Part shown: positions 18,801-26,323 of the stretch, piece after piece
Position numbering within the stretch: position 1 is the stretch's first letter
How the letters are laid out: each line of letters begins with the position of its first letter
Source of the DNA: Anaerolineales bacterium
Lineage (GTDB): Bacteria; Chloroflexota; Anaerolineae; Anaerolineales; Villigracilaceae
Reading direction: 5' to 3'
Length of the DNA: 64,000 bases
Assembly: GCA_030583925.1 (NCBI GenBank)
Contig: CP129482.1
Location: 558,001 to 622,000, forward strand
Notes under the pieces: model-generated
Databases searched by the model: none
Told to the model about the DNA's origin: nothing
The model's input: the letters and a program-made list of their open reading frames with translations, nothing else
Made by a program: the position numbers and the translations under genes

Positions 18801-21091
18801 TGTCTGGGAGCAATATCCAAAGATAGACCGGGGAAGTTCAGGTGGGAACCGTTGTACGCTGGCCGGGCGAACACGTTGAAGCGCTCGTTGTATATGCGAG
18901 CCAGGTGTTCTGAACGCTCGTTGTCCTTCCAAAGCCATGTTACAAAATGCGCCTTCAATTCCTCCAGCTTGGCTTGGGCGGCAATTGTGGCTTCCTTGTT
19001 GACTGCGCGTTTTCCGTCCTCCAGTTCATCGTAAACAACTGGCGTTTGAGCATTCAGCCCCATCTCCATGAGATCGAGGGCACCTTTGCGGTTCGTTCCC
19101 CAGCGGGTTGTGTTCTCTGCCGGGATCGCCCACTTGTTGCGCACGCTCAATTTCCAGGTGCCAAGTTTGGGGATGTAGGTGACCTGCGGCGATACACCTG
19201 GCAAAATCTCGCGCACAAACTCCTCGATATATTCTGTGGGGATCCATCCTGAGCCGAGGCGGGCCTTGATCTCATTGGGTTTGAGCGGCTTCGGCAAGGC
19301 TTGTTCCAATGCCTCAATCGTGGACTTTAGCCGCGGCTCGATCGCGACCATCGCTCGTGCGGCATGAAGCTTTTCCGCGATATTGCCGGACAGGTATTTT
19401 TCCGCGATCTCCCAATGACCTTCGGGTGTCCAAAATATCCGGCCGGATAGCTCGCTCTCTGCCTGCTCAAGGGACACGTTCGTGAGCGAAGCGATCCACT
19501 CCATGTCCACACCACCGGTTTTGTTCAGGCAGAACAGGAACGCATCGCGGCAATCCTTGATCTCCTCCGGCGGCCCTGCGCTGCGGACAGTCGAGTCAGA
19601 GAAAATGCGGGCTTTCTGCGCCGTATTCGTGAGAGCCTGGTAATCCAGTTCGAGTGCCAGCAAGAAAGGCAGGGCTGCACTGTCAGCCAGGAGTTTTTGA
19701 TTCAGTTTGTTGGAAATGGGTCCGAAGCGGGAGATAAAGCTATCGTAGGCTTGATTGAGTCCCTCTCGCTGATCGGCAACAGCGGCAAGGTTTCCGCCGG
19801 ATGTCTCCATATCCAGCAGTGTTCTCGCCGCGCGATAGATTTCCCGCAAACCTTCCAAGCGCCGGCGATGATCCACTGGGGTATTTTCAGGAATAGGAAT
19901 GACATGAGGTGCAGGAGTGGTTTCAACGACGATATCTGTGGCATGACTGGCGCTATGCCTTACCAACAGGCTGTCTTCCGGAAGAACGTCTTCCAGTATT
20001 TCCGTGATCAGGCCGGCGATGGGTTTGTCACCATCGTATCGAACCGTGTATTCTCCAGCGCCATACATACCGCGTTTTGTGCCCACTTGTCCGACCATCC
20101 ATTCCGGATGTTCGCAGTAGATCAAGTTGTGCCGGACCTTGCCGTCCTTATCTTCCTCATTTTTCACATGACCGTCATGGACCAGCTCCACCTCCTGTGT
20201 GTCCACCCAGCAAGGTAAATCGCCTTCCTCACGAATGGCGTGACGTCTTTGTAGAAAGAGAATATCGGTCACAACCTGTGTGCCTGCGTTGCCAAGAAAG
20301 GTAGTATCCGGCAGGCGGACCGCGACCAGCAGGTCGGCACGCCTGGCAAGCCATTCGCGAAAAGCTTTGTTCTTCTTGTCCAAGGTGTAACGGCTCGTGA
20401 TGAACGCAACCACACCTCCGGGTCGTACCAATGAAATTGCCTTGGCGAAGAAGTAATCGTGGATACATGCCTTCAAACGTGCATCCTTCATGGTACGGTC
20501 GATGATCGGGTAGTTTCCAAACGGGATATTGGAGATCGCAAGGTCGAATTGTTCGGATGCGAGCCGTACGTTCTCGAAGCCCTCCTCAAAGGTTGTGTTC
20601 CGGCCTTCCGTATCCGGGTGCAGGTGTTTCAGAATCCTGGCGGTCACCTTGTCCAGTTCGATCTCCACCCAACGGGTCTTCTGGCGTATTGGCTCGGGCA
20701 TGCTGCTTATAAAATGTCCCACACCTGCAGATGGATCCAATACCCGCAATGTAGATAACTTATCTGCGCCCAGGCGCATGACTCCCGACCACATGGAACG
20801 GATGATGGGGAGGCTGGTGTAGTGGGCATTCAACGTGCTGCCCTGAATGGATTCCCACTCCTCTTGCGTTACCGAATCGACCACTTCGGAGAGTTTGTGG
20901 TGCAGCACACTGGAATCTCCCCAACCTGTATACATCGCAAGTAGGGACTGTTCGTCCGGTGTGGCGCTTCTCCCTGCTTCGTCCAATTGTTTGAGCAGTC
21001 GGATCACACCAAGGTTATTCTCGGCCTTTTGCCCATCCCCGCCCAGGTACAACGTCTCCATGTGTGGGGGAAAATAGAAAGTATTGTTCAC
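15842..21091 (-). CDS. Giant DNA methylase-SF2 helicase fusion
   Basis: This 1749-residue protein joins a SAM-dependent N6-adenine-type DNA methylase to a superfamily II helicase. The methylase has LDPSAGVGHF (SAM motif) near residue 115 and the catalytic NIPFG, an NPPY variant, near 187. The helicase has Walker A GDEVGLGKT near 782, a DEFH box near 945, GLTGTPLTN near 1000 and the motif VI-like QRDGRLLRQGN near 1308. A coiled coil follows. The last five residues are QLTLF, a clamp-binding-like motif. Such fusions are conserved on ICEs and resemble phage P1 DarB, which protects incoming DNA from restriction. An anti-restriction or DNA-processing role is inferred. Confidence 0.9.
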   Translation of the reverse strand: MNNTFYFPPHMETLYLGGDGQKAENNLGVIRLLKQLDEAGRSATPDEQSLLAMYTGWGDSSVLHHKLSEVVDSVTQEEWESIQGSTLNAHYTSLPIIRSMWSGVMRLGADKLSTLRVLDPSAGVGHFISSMPEPIRQKTRWVEIELDKVTARILKHLHPDTEGRNTTFEEGFENVRLASEQFDLAISNIPFGNYPIIDRTMKDARLKACIHDYFFAKAISLVRPGGVVAFITSRYTLDKKNKAFREWLARRADLLVAVRLPDTTFLGNAGTQVVTDILFLQRRHAIREEGDLPCWVDTQEVELVHDGHVKNEEDKDGKVRHNLIYCEHPEWMVGQVGTKRGMYGAGEYTVRYDGDKPIAGLITEILEDVLPEDSLLVRHSASHATDIVVETTPAPHVIPIPENTPVDHRRRLEGLREIYRAARTLLDMETSGGNLAAVADQREGLNQAYDSFISRFGPISNKLNQKLLADSAALPFLLALELDYQALTNTAQKARIFSDSTVRSAGPPEEIKDCRDAFLFCLNKTGGVDMEWIASLTNVSLEQAESELSGRIFWTPEGHWEIAEKYLSGNIAEKLHAARAMVAIEPRLKSTIEALEQALPKPLKPNEIKARLGSGWIPTEYIEEFVREILPGVSPQVTYIPKLGTWKLSVRNKWAIPAENTTRWGTNRKGALDLMEMGLNAQTPVVYDELEDGKRAVNKEATIAAQAKLEELKAHFVTWLWKDNERSEHLARIYNERFNVFARPAYNGSHLNFPGLSLDIAPRQLQKDAVWFNLQNRSSLVGDEVGLGKTLTAIISAMEAIRLGFAHKSMFVVPNHLTEQWREQFLAAYPSADVLCAGKDDLSKRNRRHFMSRIATGNWDAVIVPQSSFKLLPVKPETMNEFIESELDELRDFLQQLKASDDYDRRAMKEIQKAIKRFEAKLVDKSDMTKDSTDTITWEQLGIDLLVSDEFHLFKNLYFHSKMTRIAGLPNTDSQRAFDMFVKVRNLLQNNKRFIGLTGTPLTNTMAEIFTMQRYFQYDTLVDLGLSHFDSWAQMFADAVMIPEMTPDGGGFRVNTRLARFTNIPELASMLSQFMIMRRWEQVSNEVERPMLYGSKPTPIKMPGSRHLKEFVRELAERAEEVRGGKVDPKDDNMLKIIGEGRKAALDMRMIWPGVPDLKTSKINTAAWVISEIYHVTEPHNAAQLVFCDLGTPKPQKEKITVVDKEEGDEESRYEDDEASFENVYADLKAKLVNNGVRADEIAFIHDARNPTARAQLFESVRMGRIRVLIGSTEKMGTGMNVQTRAIAMHHLDAPWRPADLEQRDGRLLRQGNCYGEVFSFVYITESSFDAYVWQILETKARFIAQFLTGNTQVREMEDIGDTVLSMAEIKALASGNPKIIERVVLQNEIVKLENLRASWQTNRRDSQRRLSQNREELAQTQTRVEYLRKAAEMRDAHPADKFNMKVNEVLHDERRTAGAALIEAARILKLEAERTGQEARKNVGKYRGFTTWLRVKPNIERSMRSLIEESGSGAEILLDYGVPQVLVAHVSDSDTGTVMSIDATIRSIDGEITKNDERLEHLTRQVEKYHAALSEEWEHASKLETLAAKLALVDKELIGAGVKLTDASVATPDEEETVEEIITTPALEDESEAEDTLDFELDQILERMAQLVATTTMPEEVVVDILSFEGTPASIPVTPALVADLKVQAQSSQALAEFEENLLIGAQRQMTLNDLWNAHKIDPTLQKKSTNRKKEAPAHTETTQLTLF

Positions 21092-21115
21092 AGTTCAACT
21101 CCTGATGAAATGAAA

Positions 21116-21135
21116 AACCGCCCAGTCGGGCGGTT
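21116..21135. repeat. 8-bp hairpin before the methylase-helicase gene
   Basis: AACCGCCC (21116-21123) and GGGCGGTT (21128-21135) pair perfectly around AGTC, upstream of the GGAG-type binding site of the giant gene. Confidence 0.65.
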
Positions 21136-21158
21136 CGGTTGAATTTGCAGATGACGCA

Positions 21159-21626
21159 TCATCTTGGACTGGTAAGGATCTTCCAGCGTTTTGCAAGCGG
21201 TGTGTATGCCAAAGGTAACAAGCTGTTTTCCACCTTGATGAGTTCGCCCCGTATCAATCTGGGGTCGGGTCGGCGTATGGCACGCGACAGCCCCAGCTCA
21301 TCCGGCCTCATGTCGAGCAGCTTACGATATAGGCGCTTGCGATGGATTCGGATCGCTGTGTGTATTGAAAGATCCACCTGCTGTCGTTTGGCATGTGCTT
21401 TCATTGCCTTCACTATCTGCTCCACAACATCCTCGATGGAATCTGCAAATCCCCGGTGTCTCGGGATTCCAAGTTTCACAACGTGATGGCGGCCACGTCC
21501 GTAGGTGGTGTAGGTATGATAGAAATTCGAGAACCTGTTTCCTTCCCGGACTTCGATGACCATCCTGGTTTTTGTGTTCTTTGTTGTTATGACCGCGCGG
21601 GCGGCCAATCCTTTTGGTATTGACAT
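21159..21626 (-). CDS. Hypothetical basic protein
   Basis: This 155-residue, strongly basic protein has no family I recognise. Residues about 10-50 (VITTKNTKTRMVIEVREGNR) form short strands, and the C-terminal half is rich in Arg and Lys (RIHRKRLYRKLLDMRPDELG), which would suit nucleic-acid binding. It lies between the GIY-YIG-like gene and the methylase-helicase in the same transcription direction, with a 27-base gap to the former. Confidence 0.6.
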   Translation of the reverse strand: MSIPKGLAARAVITTKNTKTRMVIEVREGNRFSNFYHTYTTYGRGRHHVVKLGIPRHRGFADSIEDVVEQIVKAMKAHAKRQQVDLSIHTAIRIHRKRLYRKLLDMRPDELGLSRAIRRPDPRLIRGELIKVENSLLPLAYTPLAKRWKILTSPR

Positions 21627-21653
21627 GGATAAGTTTCTCCTTTCCTTCGATCT

Positions 21654-22013
21654 TCATGACCAGGGCAATGGAAGATCTGGGTTGTAGACAGAATGATCCA
21701 GTTCCCACTTCATGCGAGCGTACTCATTCTGTACAGGACCTTCCAGGTCGGGGTTGCAGATGGGGCAGAGCCTTGGAGAGTTCTTGAGGTTCTTGAGCTT
21801 TCTCTCAAGATTTTGTGAATCGACCGCCCAGGTCCTGACAACAACCCATCTGATGCCGGCGTGGTTGACAGCGCGTAATAACCTGGCTCCCATGTTTGCC
21901 TGATGGGTAATGATGCGGAACCAAAGGTGTTTGGTGTAACCGAGGTAGTGACCTGCGTGATGATATCTTTGCTCGAAGTGAATCAAATACACATGAGCTT
22001 TCTTTCGTGTCAT
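21654..22013 (-). CDS. GIY-YIG-like small nuclease-fold protein
   Basis: This 119-residue protein resembles a GIY-YIG endonuclease domain. VYLIHFEQRYHHAGHYLGYT would supply the two strands (YLI...YLG instead of GIY...YIG), WFRIITHQ supplies the conserved basic helix and ERKLKNLKNSPRLCPIC the late helix. The key Arg is present, but the first motif is degenerate, so activity is uncertain. The ATG at 22013 has GGAGG four bases before it. An upstream in-frame ATG lies inside the leader hairpin and is rejected. Confidence 0.6.
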   Translation of the reverse strand: MTRKKAHVYLIHFEQRYHHAGHYLGYTKHLWFRIITHQANMGARLLRAVNHAGIRWVVVRTWAVDSQNLERKLKNLKNSPRLCPICNPDLEGPVQNEYARMKWELDHSVYNPDLPLPWS

Positions 22014-22032
22014 AGTTCCTCCAAACAAAAAA

Positions 22033-22066
22033 GAAGGGCTGTCCAAACGGACAGCCCTTCTTTTTT
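22033..22066. terminator. 12-bp hairpin with T runs on both strands
   Basis: GAAGGGCTGTCC (22033-22044) and GGACAGCCCTTC (22049-22060) pair perfectly around AAAC. T6 follows on the plus strand, and an A-rich flank gives a T run on the minus strand. It can terminate in both directions, yet it also occupies the leader-hairpin position just before the GGAGG of the GIY-YIG gene. Confidence 0.75.
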
Positions 22067-22486
22067 GTATTCTGAAAAGTTGCTAGTATTTAGTTGGCGA
22101 TCATATACAAAACCTGGGATGCATCGGCATCCATGGAATTCACCCCTCGCATCACAGGTGATGATTTACGGTGTTTTCTTCCAGCATTATTTGTTATTGT
22201 GTTGTGGACCTGGTCGAAAGTGAATATGGCATGCACATGGAAACCTCCTTGTTGATCTTGTGCTGATGAGTCGCAACTCGATGATGGTACGTTGTATAGG
22301 GAATCTGCATTGATGACGTGAAACGTCAGAACGGATACGGCCGCGGGAAATGCTTTCGCTATGTTGGAACATCAGTTTGAACCAGCTTGCTTCCTCGTGA
22401 TGGCTACTTCCTTGAGGAGATTGCCAGGATCATTTGTAAGGACTTACCCCGTTTTTCAAATTCCCGGCATGGATTCTGGTTGCCCC
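22067..22486. other. Intergenic region with only micro-frames
   Basis: No confident gene is visible. On the minus strand a GGAGG at 22232-22237 precedes a 14-codon frame (MCMPYSLSTRSTTQ), followed by two further frames of 11 and about 20 codons joined by a TGATG overlap. These could be leader peptides or decay products; I see no recognisable RNA structure. Confidence 0.35.
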
Positions 22487-22738
22487 CTAATGTTTTTTCA
22501 ACATGCTTTCAAACAACTGCTTGTCCATCAGCCACTCGGGAGCTACCTTCAACGTTCTTGCAAGCGCCATTACTTCAAAATCTGTAACTCGCCTGATCCC
22601 GGCTTCGATTTTCGAGAGTGTCCCGCGGCTGATCTTCCATCCATCCAGCTCCAGGCGCGCCGCCAACGCCTCCTGTGATAACGGAGGTTTGAATTTACGC
22701 CGAGCGTCATGAACGCGTTTTCCAACAATGTTCTTCAT
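22487..22738 (-). CDS. XRE-family helix-turn-helix regulator
   Basis: This 83-residue protein is nearly all HTH domain: VGKRVHDARRKFKPPLSQEA with recognition helices in LSQEALAARLELDG and ISRGTLSKIEAGIRRV, then LARTLKVAPEWLM. It resembles the Cro/C1 class. It is divergent from the gene at 22848, and a perfect 20-bp palindrome lies between them, so it probably represses both promoters. It could control the element's replication or transfer genes. Confidence 0.85.
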   Translation of the reverse strand: MKNIVGKRVHDARRKFKPPLSQEALAARLELDGWKISRGTLSKIEAGIRRVTDFEVMALARTLKVAPEWLMDKQLFESMLKKH

Positions 22739-22772
22739 GCCCCTGAGATTGTATTTTTGAGTGGTGTGAAAT

Positions 22773-22792
22773 TTGCTCCGCTAGCGGAGCAA
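22773..22792. promoter_or_regulatory. Perfect 20-bp palindromic operator
   Basis: TTGCTCCGCTAGCGGAGCAA is identical to its reverse complement. It lies 35 bp from the XRE start and 55 bp from the divergent gene, as expected for a dimeric repressor site. XRE as the binder is inferred from position. Confidence 0.7.
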
Positions 22793-22847
22793 TGATGATA
22801 GAATGCCTGAACTGGTTGTAACTACGGCAACCAGAGAGACAGACATC

Positions 22848-23285
22848 ATGCCCGCTAAAATCTCCCGTACCTCAGAAGAGCGAAAACACCTCCTTCAATC
22901 ATTTTCCAATCTGCCGTCAAAAGATAAGCAGATGCTACACAAAGCCTCAGCGCATCTGCGCTGGTTGACAATACTCTGGGACCTGGATGAGCTCGACCCG
23001 GACTCCATGCCCAGCATTCCAGAAAAACGACACATCCTGTTGGCTTACAAGTTCCTGCAAATACTCTGGTTTGACAAGTTGCCTGAGAGTGACAGTCAAG
23101 CCTTTACGATGTATGTGCGAAATCAAACTCCTGATAATCAGGGTCCTGATAGGATCACCGAGACCTTTGACCACAGTACGGATGAACTGGCAGATCTTTG
23201 CCAGGAAATGCCGCGCTCGAAGTGGCTAAAAGACGCCACGGCGGTCATGACATCCGTCGAATTGTTTCCGCGAACATCTGGGTGA
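22848..23285 (+). CDS. Hypothetical protein divergent from the XRE regulator
   Basis: This protein of about 145 residues is the only plus-strand gene in the block. It looks helical (EERKHLLQSFSNLPSKDKQM, LRWLTILWDLDELD) and has no family I recognise. A start at 22848 is preferred to the ATG at 22803 because a 7-bp inverted repeat (22812-22818 with 22828-22834) lies between them and looks regulatory, but neither start has a good ribosome-binding site. It converges with the thiF gene and is probably controlled by the palindrome at 22773. Confidence 0.5.
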   Translation: MPAKISRTSEERKHLLQSFSNLPSKDKQMLHKASAHLRWLTILWDLDELDPDSMPSIPEKRHILLAYKFLQILWFDKLPESDSQAFTMYVRNQTPDNQGPDRITETFDHSTDELADLCQEMPRSKWLKDATAVMTSVELFPRTSG

Positions 23286-23305
23286 TGACTGGCGGAGATG
23301 GGGGA

Positions 23306-24190
23306 TCATTCTTCAACCCCATCGTCATGGTCCACAGGACTCCCAGTTCCCTTTGCAATCTTCAAGTGTCTTTTGAGAATACGAGGGGCGTTGTATTCAA
23401 ACTGCACACCCGCATCCAGACTCACATAGGCACAATGATAACGAAGATCCCTGGTGACCAACATCCTGACCAACATGGAAGCAGCCACTGATGCAATACT
23501 GTGGTTGATGCTGATCCCCTGTTCATCCAGGAGGGCCATTTCTGCACAGGACAATCCCGTGTATTCTGCAGATTGGGATTCCTCTGCGACCTGTCGCAGG
23601 ATGAAAGGAAACTGTAGTGACGGGGCAGGGGTCCAGGTTGTCACTGAGGGCAGGCGCAATGGAGATGGTTCGTTTGCCAGTAATTCCCTGCCGACAGTGA
23701 CCTGCCCTGACGTTTTGAGATTGCCAGTATCGACCCACCATGTTGGATACTCCTTGCAAACCCTGTCGACTTCCTGTCTTGCCGCGTTTCGATCCACGCA
23801 GGTTATGAAGACTACATTCCTGTCCCACCGGTAGAAGTGTTCGAGACTCTTGCTCAACGTGCCATGCTTGCTGGCAAAGGGTTCTTCCACAACATTGATG
23901 GGGATGCCCCAGGCAAGTCCGTAACGATGTGCCAACGCGGTTGCTTTGTTCATGCCTATTTCAGCACTGCAAAAGTTCTGTCGGTAGATATTCCTGGTTT
24001 CCACAGTGTCGTAATCCCAGAATGTTACGGAGGGCTCCTCCTGAAGTTCTGTGAGTAGTTTTGCAATCCGTACAATATGGGGAGCAAGCCATGAGCCGTT
24101 TCCTCCGCAGCCGATCAGAAACAGGTGCGTCTTCCTGGCCACAGGGAGAATGAGCGTTCTGGCATTGAGGCTATCCTTGTTGATCTTCAT
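23306..24190 (-). CDS. PRTRC ThiF: E1-like adenylating enzyme
   Basis: This 294-residue E1/ThiF/MoeB-fold protein would adenylate the C-terminus of a ubiquitin-like protein. The nucleotide loop is LIGCGGNGSW at about 25-34, the acidic/Arg box is DYDTVETRNIYRQNF at 59-73 and the second Asp is in TCVDRNAAR at 130-138. A candidate catalytic Cys215 is in GLSCAEMALLDEQG, matching the PSCS-x-AE pattern of PRTRC ThiF proteins as I remember it. It is the last gene of the E-C-F-B-A-ThiF run and overlaps the JAMM gene by 20 bases. Family assignment is firm; the substrate is inferred to be the product of 26324-26791. Confidence 0.88.
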   Translation of the reverse strand: MKINKDSLNARTLILPVARKTHLFLIGCGGNGSWLAPHIVRIAKLLTELQEEPSVTFWDYDTVETRNIYRQNFCSAEIGMNKATALAHRYGLAWGIPINVVEEPFASKHGTLSKSLEHFYRWDRNVVFITCVDRNAARQEVDRVCKEYPTWWVDTGNLKTSGQVTVGRELLANEPSPLRLPSVTTWTPAPSLQFPFILRQVAEESQSAEYTGLSCAEMALLDEQGISINHSIASVAASMLVRMLVTRDLRYHCAYVSLDAGVQFEYNAPRILKRHLKIAKGTGSPVDHDDGVEE

Positions 24191-24797
24191 GTTTCAAATC
24201 CTCCATTTCATACATGTCACAGATTCCCTGCGGCAATTCGAACACGGTCGATGCGGGAATGCTGTAGTAGTGGGAATACACGCCAACCCGTACCGAAATG
24301 GCTGGCACCTTATTCAAGTTGCCAATGACCGCATAGATCCGGAATCCCGTTTCATCGCGATCATCGACAGGGCTGAAGAATGGGGAAAACCTGGCATGAC
24401 TGTGCAGGTCGATCAACGCGTTGGTACCGGCTGGGTTGTGTTGATCGCAAGGTGCCGCACTGGAGCGTGTCACAAACTGATCGGGTAGATGCACAGACCA
24501 CTGAACGCTCCAGTTGAACCAGAATAGAAGCTCGTTTGGGAAAGCCTTCTGGGAGAAATAGAGTGTCTGCTCCAGCATGAGTACCGGCACACGCTTCAGA
24601 AGATTGATTCGAGGTATCAGGTGCGGCAACCCTGCTATGTTGCCTGTAACGACTGGGATCAAGGCTTCCAACCCCGGGCGTCTGGCATACACAAACACTC
24701 CATTGCCGGCCATGATGTATGCGTACAAGCAGTGAGGGATTTCCGGAAGAGAACCGTCCCCGTTCACCATAAGGTGTTGTATAAGTTGGAGACTCAT
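24171..24797 (-). CDS. PRTRC protein A: JAMM/JAB metallopeptidase
   Basis: This 208-residue protein ends with a JAB/MPN domain. Residues 132-145 read HSHARFSPFFSPVD, an exact HxHx7SxxD zinc motif with His132, His134, Ser142 and Asp145. JAMM enzymes cleave bonds after ubiquitin-like proteins, either maturing the precursor or removing it from targets. The start at 24797 has GGAGG, contributed by the end of the B gene, eight bases upstream. It lies between the E2-like and E1-like genes, the canonical PRTRC position. The N-terminal 100 residues have no other recognised domain. Confidence 0.85.
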   Translation of the reverse strand: MSLQLIQHLMVNGDGSLPEIPHCLYAYIMAGNGVFVYARRPGLEALIPVVTGNIAGLPHLIPRINLLKRVPVLMLEQTLYFSQKAFPNELLFWFNWSVQWSVHLPDQFVTRSSAAPCDQHNPAGTNALIDLHSHARFSPFFSPVDDRDETGFRIYAVIGNLNKVPAISVRVGVYSHYYSIPASTVFELPQGICDMYEMEDLKHEDQQG

Positions 24798-24799
24798 CC

Positions 24800-25471
24800 T
24801 CAATCCTCCATACGCTGCAGCAGACCGTTGAGGCACGTGTTCACTGAATGTGCCTGCCGTATCAACTCCTTCACAGGGAAGGATCGTTTCCGGGTTTCAG
24901 ACAACTCCCGTAACAAATCCAGAGCATTGTCCGCATGCGTTTTGGTCTTTCCGGATGCAATATGCGCATTGAATGTCGTGGCAAAGAAGAATTGCCAGGT
25001 CTGCTGGATGTTGTGCGGGGTTGCAACTGGAACTTTGTGACTGCCCCAGCAGATGCGTCCATTGTCGTAAACGTTTGGGTAGGGCGCACGGTACACAGGC
25101 GCGTCCACATCGAACAATTTCCCTCGCAAGGCGAACAGGTAATAGCGGTGTCCCCAGCCGACGAAAAGGCTCATGGGGAGCGGGATCGCCAGCGACTCGT
25201 TTTGATCTGTTGAGATATTCATGATTTGCGGCGGAGCAACATACACAGCCCAGGCGCCTCTTGAATTTCTGCCCGCACGGAGGACGCCATTTGGCAGCCA
25301 GCCGGTATCGTCCTCCATCTTCGCAAAGGCTATTCTTGCATCCTGATGGGCAATAAGTTTGCTCTGCAGGTTGTTCGTCTCGTCATTCCATTGGAACAAA
25401 AGCTCATCCGATCTCAGGAATAACAGTCTTGCGTGGACATCGGGTTCAAGCGGGGAGAGATGTAAATCCAC
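24800..25471 (-). CDS. PRTRC protein B: E2-like (Prok-E2_D type)
   Basis: This 223-residue protein matches PRTRC protein B, which I recall being placed in the prokaryotic E2 family D. Residues 130-143 read PYPNVYDNGRICWG, closely paralleling the catalytic core HPNV...G.ICL of eukaryotic ubiquitin-conjugating enzymes. Cys141 would be the thioester cysteine, and Tyr131 replaces the His of HPN. The flanking WGHRYYLFALRG and the helical C-terminus fit a UBC-like fold. It is separated by 2 bases from the JAMM gene. Transfer of a ubiquitin-like protein is the predicted role; it is unproven for this family. Confidence 0.85.
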   Translation of the reverse strand: MDLHLSPLEPDVHARLLFLRSDELLFQWNDETNNLQSKLIAHQDARIAFAKMEDDTGWLPNGVLRAGRNSRGAWAVYVAPPQIMNISTDQNESLAIPLPMSLFVGWGHRYYLFALRGKLFDVDAPVYRAPYPNVYDNGRICWGSHKVPVATPHNIQQTWQFFFATTFNAHIASGKTKTHADNALDLLRELSETRKRSFPVKELIRQAHSVNTCLNGLLQRMED

Positions 25472-25472
25472 G

Positions 25473-26312
25473 TTATCTATCCTTTCTTTTTCTCAAGGAT
25501 GTCTGGTAGGCATCCAGGAATTTGACATAGACATGAGGGTCTGTCGTGATCAGGTCAAATGCCTGATCGCAATCCCTAGCAATGGCACGGGAGCGTTTCC
25601 ATTCCCGGTGGAGATAATCCAGCGTTTTCGGTGAGATCACAGGCGGCATATCCGTTTCGTAGTCAAGGTCGAAGAAAATGTTTCCGGTGTTTCCGTCAAT
25701 TGCCAGGAACATGGTGTACAACGGTTCCACCCCGCGCTTCTTCAGTTCCTTCTTGAAGACTCTCGGGCTGAGATAGTGATCGCTTCCCGGTAGCTTGGGA
25801 GCGTCCGGAATACCCCATTTGAAGCGTTGGTTGTAGACCTTCCAGAAGTGGTCGAACTCTTCATCGATCCATCCACTCAACATACAAGCCATCAATGGAA
25901 ATCCCGCATAGTCGGACAGCTCGCTGGGATCCGTCGAGACCATATCCGTGAACTCATCGTATGAGATGCGATGTTGGTATAGTCCGGGATGAATGGTCCC
26001 ATCTTCCCTGTAATCCATCTGTTCCTCATCCAGCCAAAATTCATCCACCGGAAACAGGTGGTCGTTGATCAAACGGGAGAGTGTCTCCGAAATTGGCGAA
26101 CTCTCGCGCTGAAGAGTAATGGGCAGCCACCAAATTCGATCCTGTGCCAGGGGAGCCAACCGTTTTCTATAATCCTTTGGATGAGCGTTGGCAATTGCGG
26201 TGCAAACCATTGCAGCCGTGTGGATTTCATTCAACTTTCCGACAACCGCACCTATGGATGGGATCTTGAACCTGGTCAGCTCCAACTTCATGTCATCATA
26301 GGACAGCAGCAT
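25473..26312 (-). CDS. PRTRC protein F-like
   Basis: This 279-residue protein occupies the protein F position of a PRTRC cluster, between the ubiquitin-like and E2-like genes. It has no classical motif. Visible features are LTRFKIPSIGAVVGKLNEIH at the start, an acidic centre (WLDEEQMDYREDG) and a basic C-terminus (LDAYQTSLRKRKDR). Its start has AGGA seven bases upstream. The assignment rests mainly on gene order and size; a scaffold or substrate-recognition role is only a guess. Confidence 0.7.
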   Translation of the reverse strand: MLLSYDDMKLELTRFKIPSIGAVVGKLNEIHTAAMVCTAIANAHPKDYRKRLAPLAQDRIWWLPITLQRESSPISETLSRLINDHLFPVDEFWLDEEQMDYREDGTIHPGLYQHRISYDEFTDMVSTDPSELSDYAGFPLMACMLSGWIDEEFDHFWKVYNQRFKWGIPDAPKLPGSDHYLSPRVFKKELKKRGVEPLYTMFLAIDGNTGNIFFDLDYETDMPPVISPKTLDYLHREWKRSRAIARDCDQAFDLITTDPHVYVKFLDAYQTSLRKRKDR

Positions 26313-26323
26313 CTGTTTCCTCC

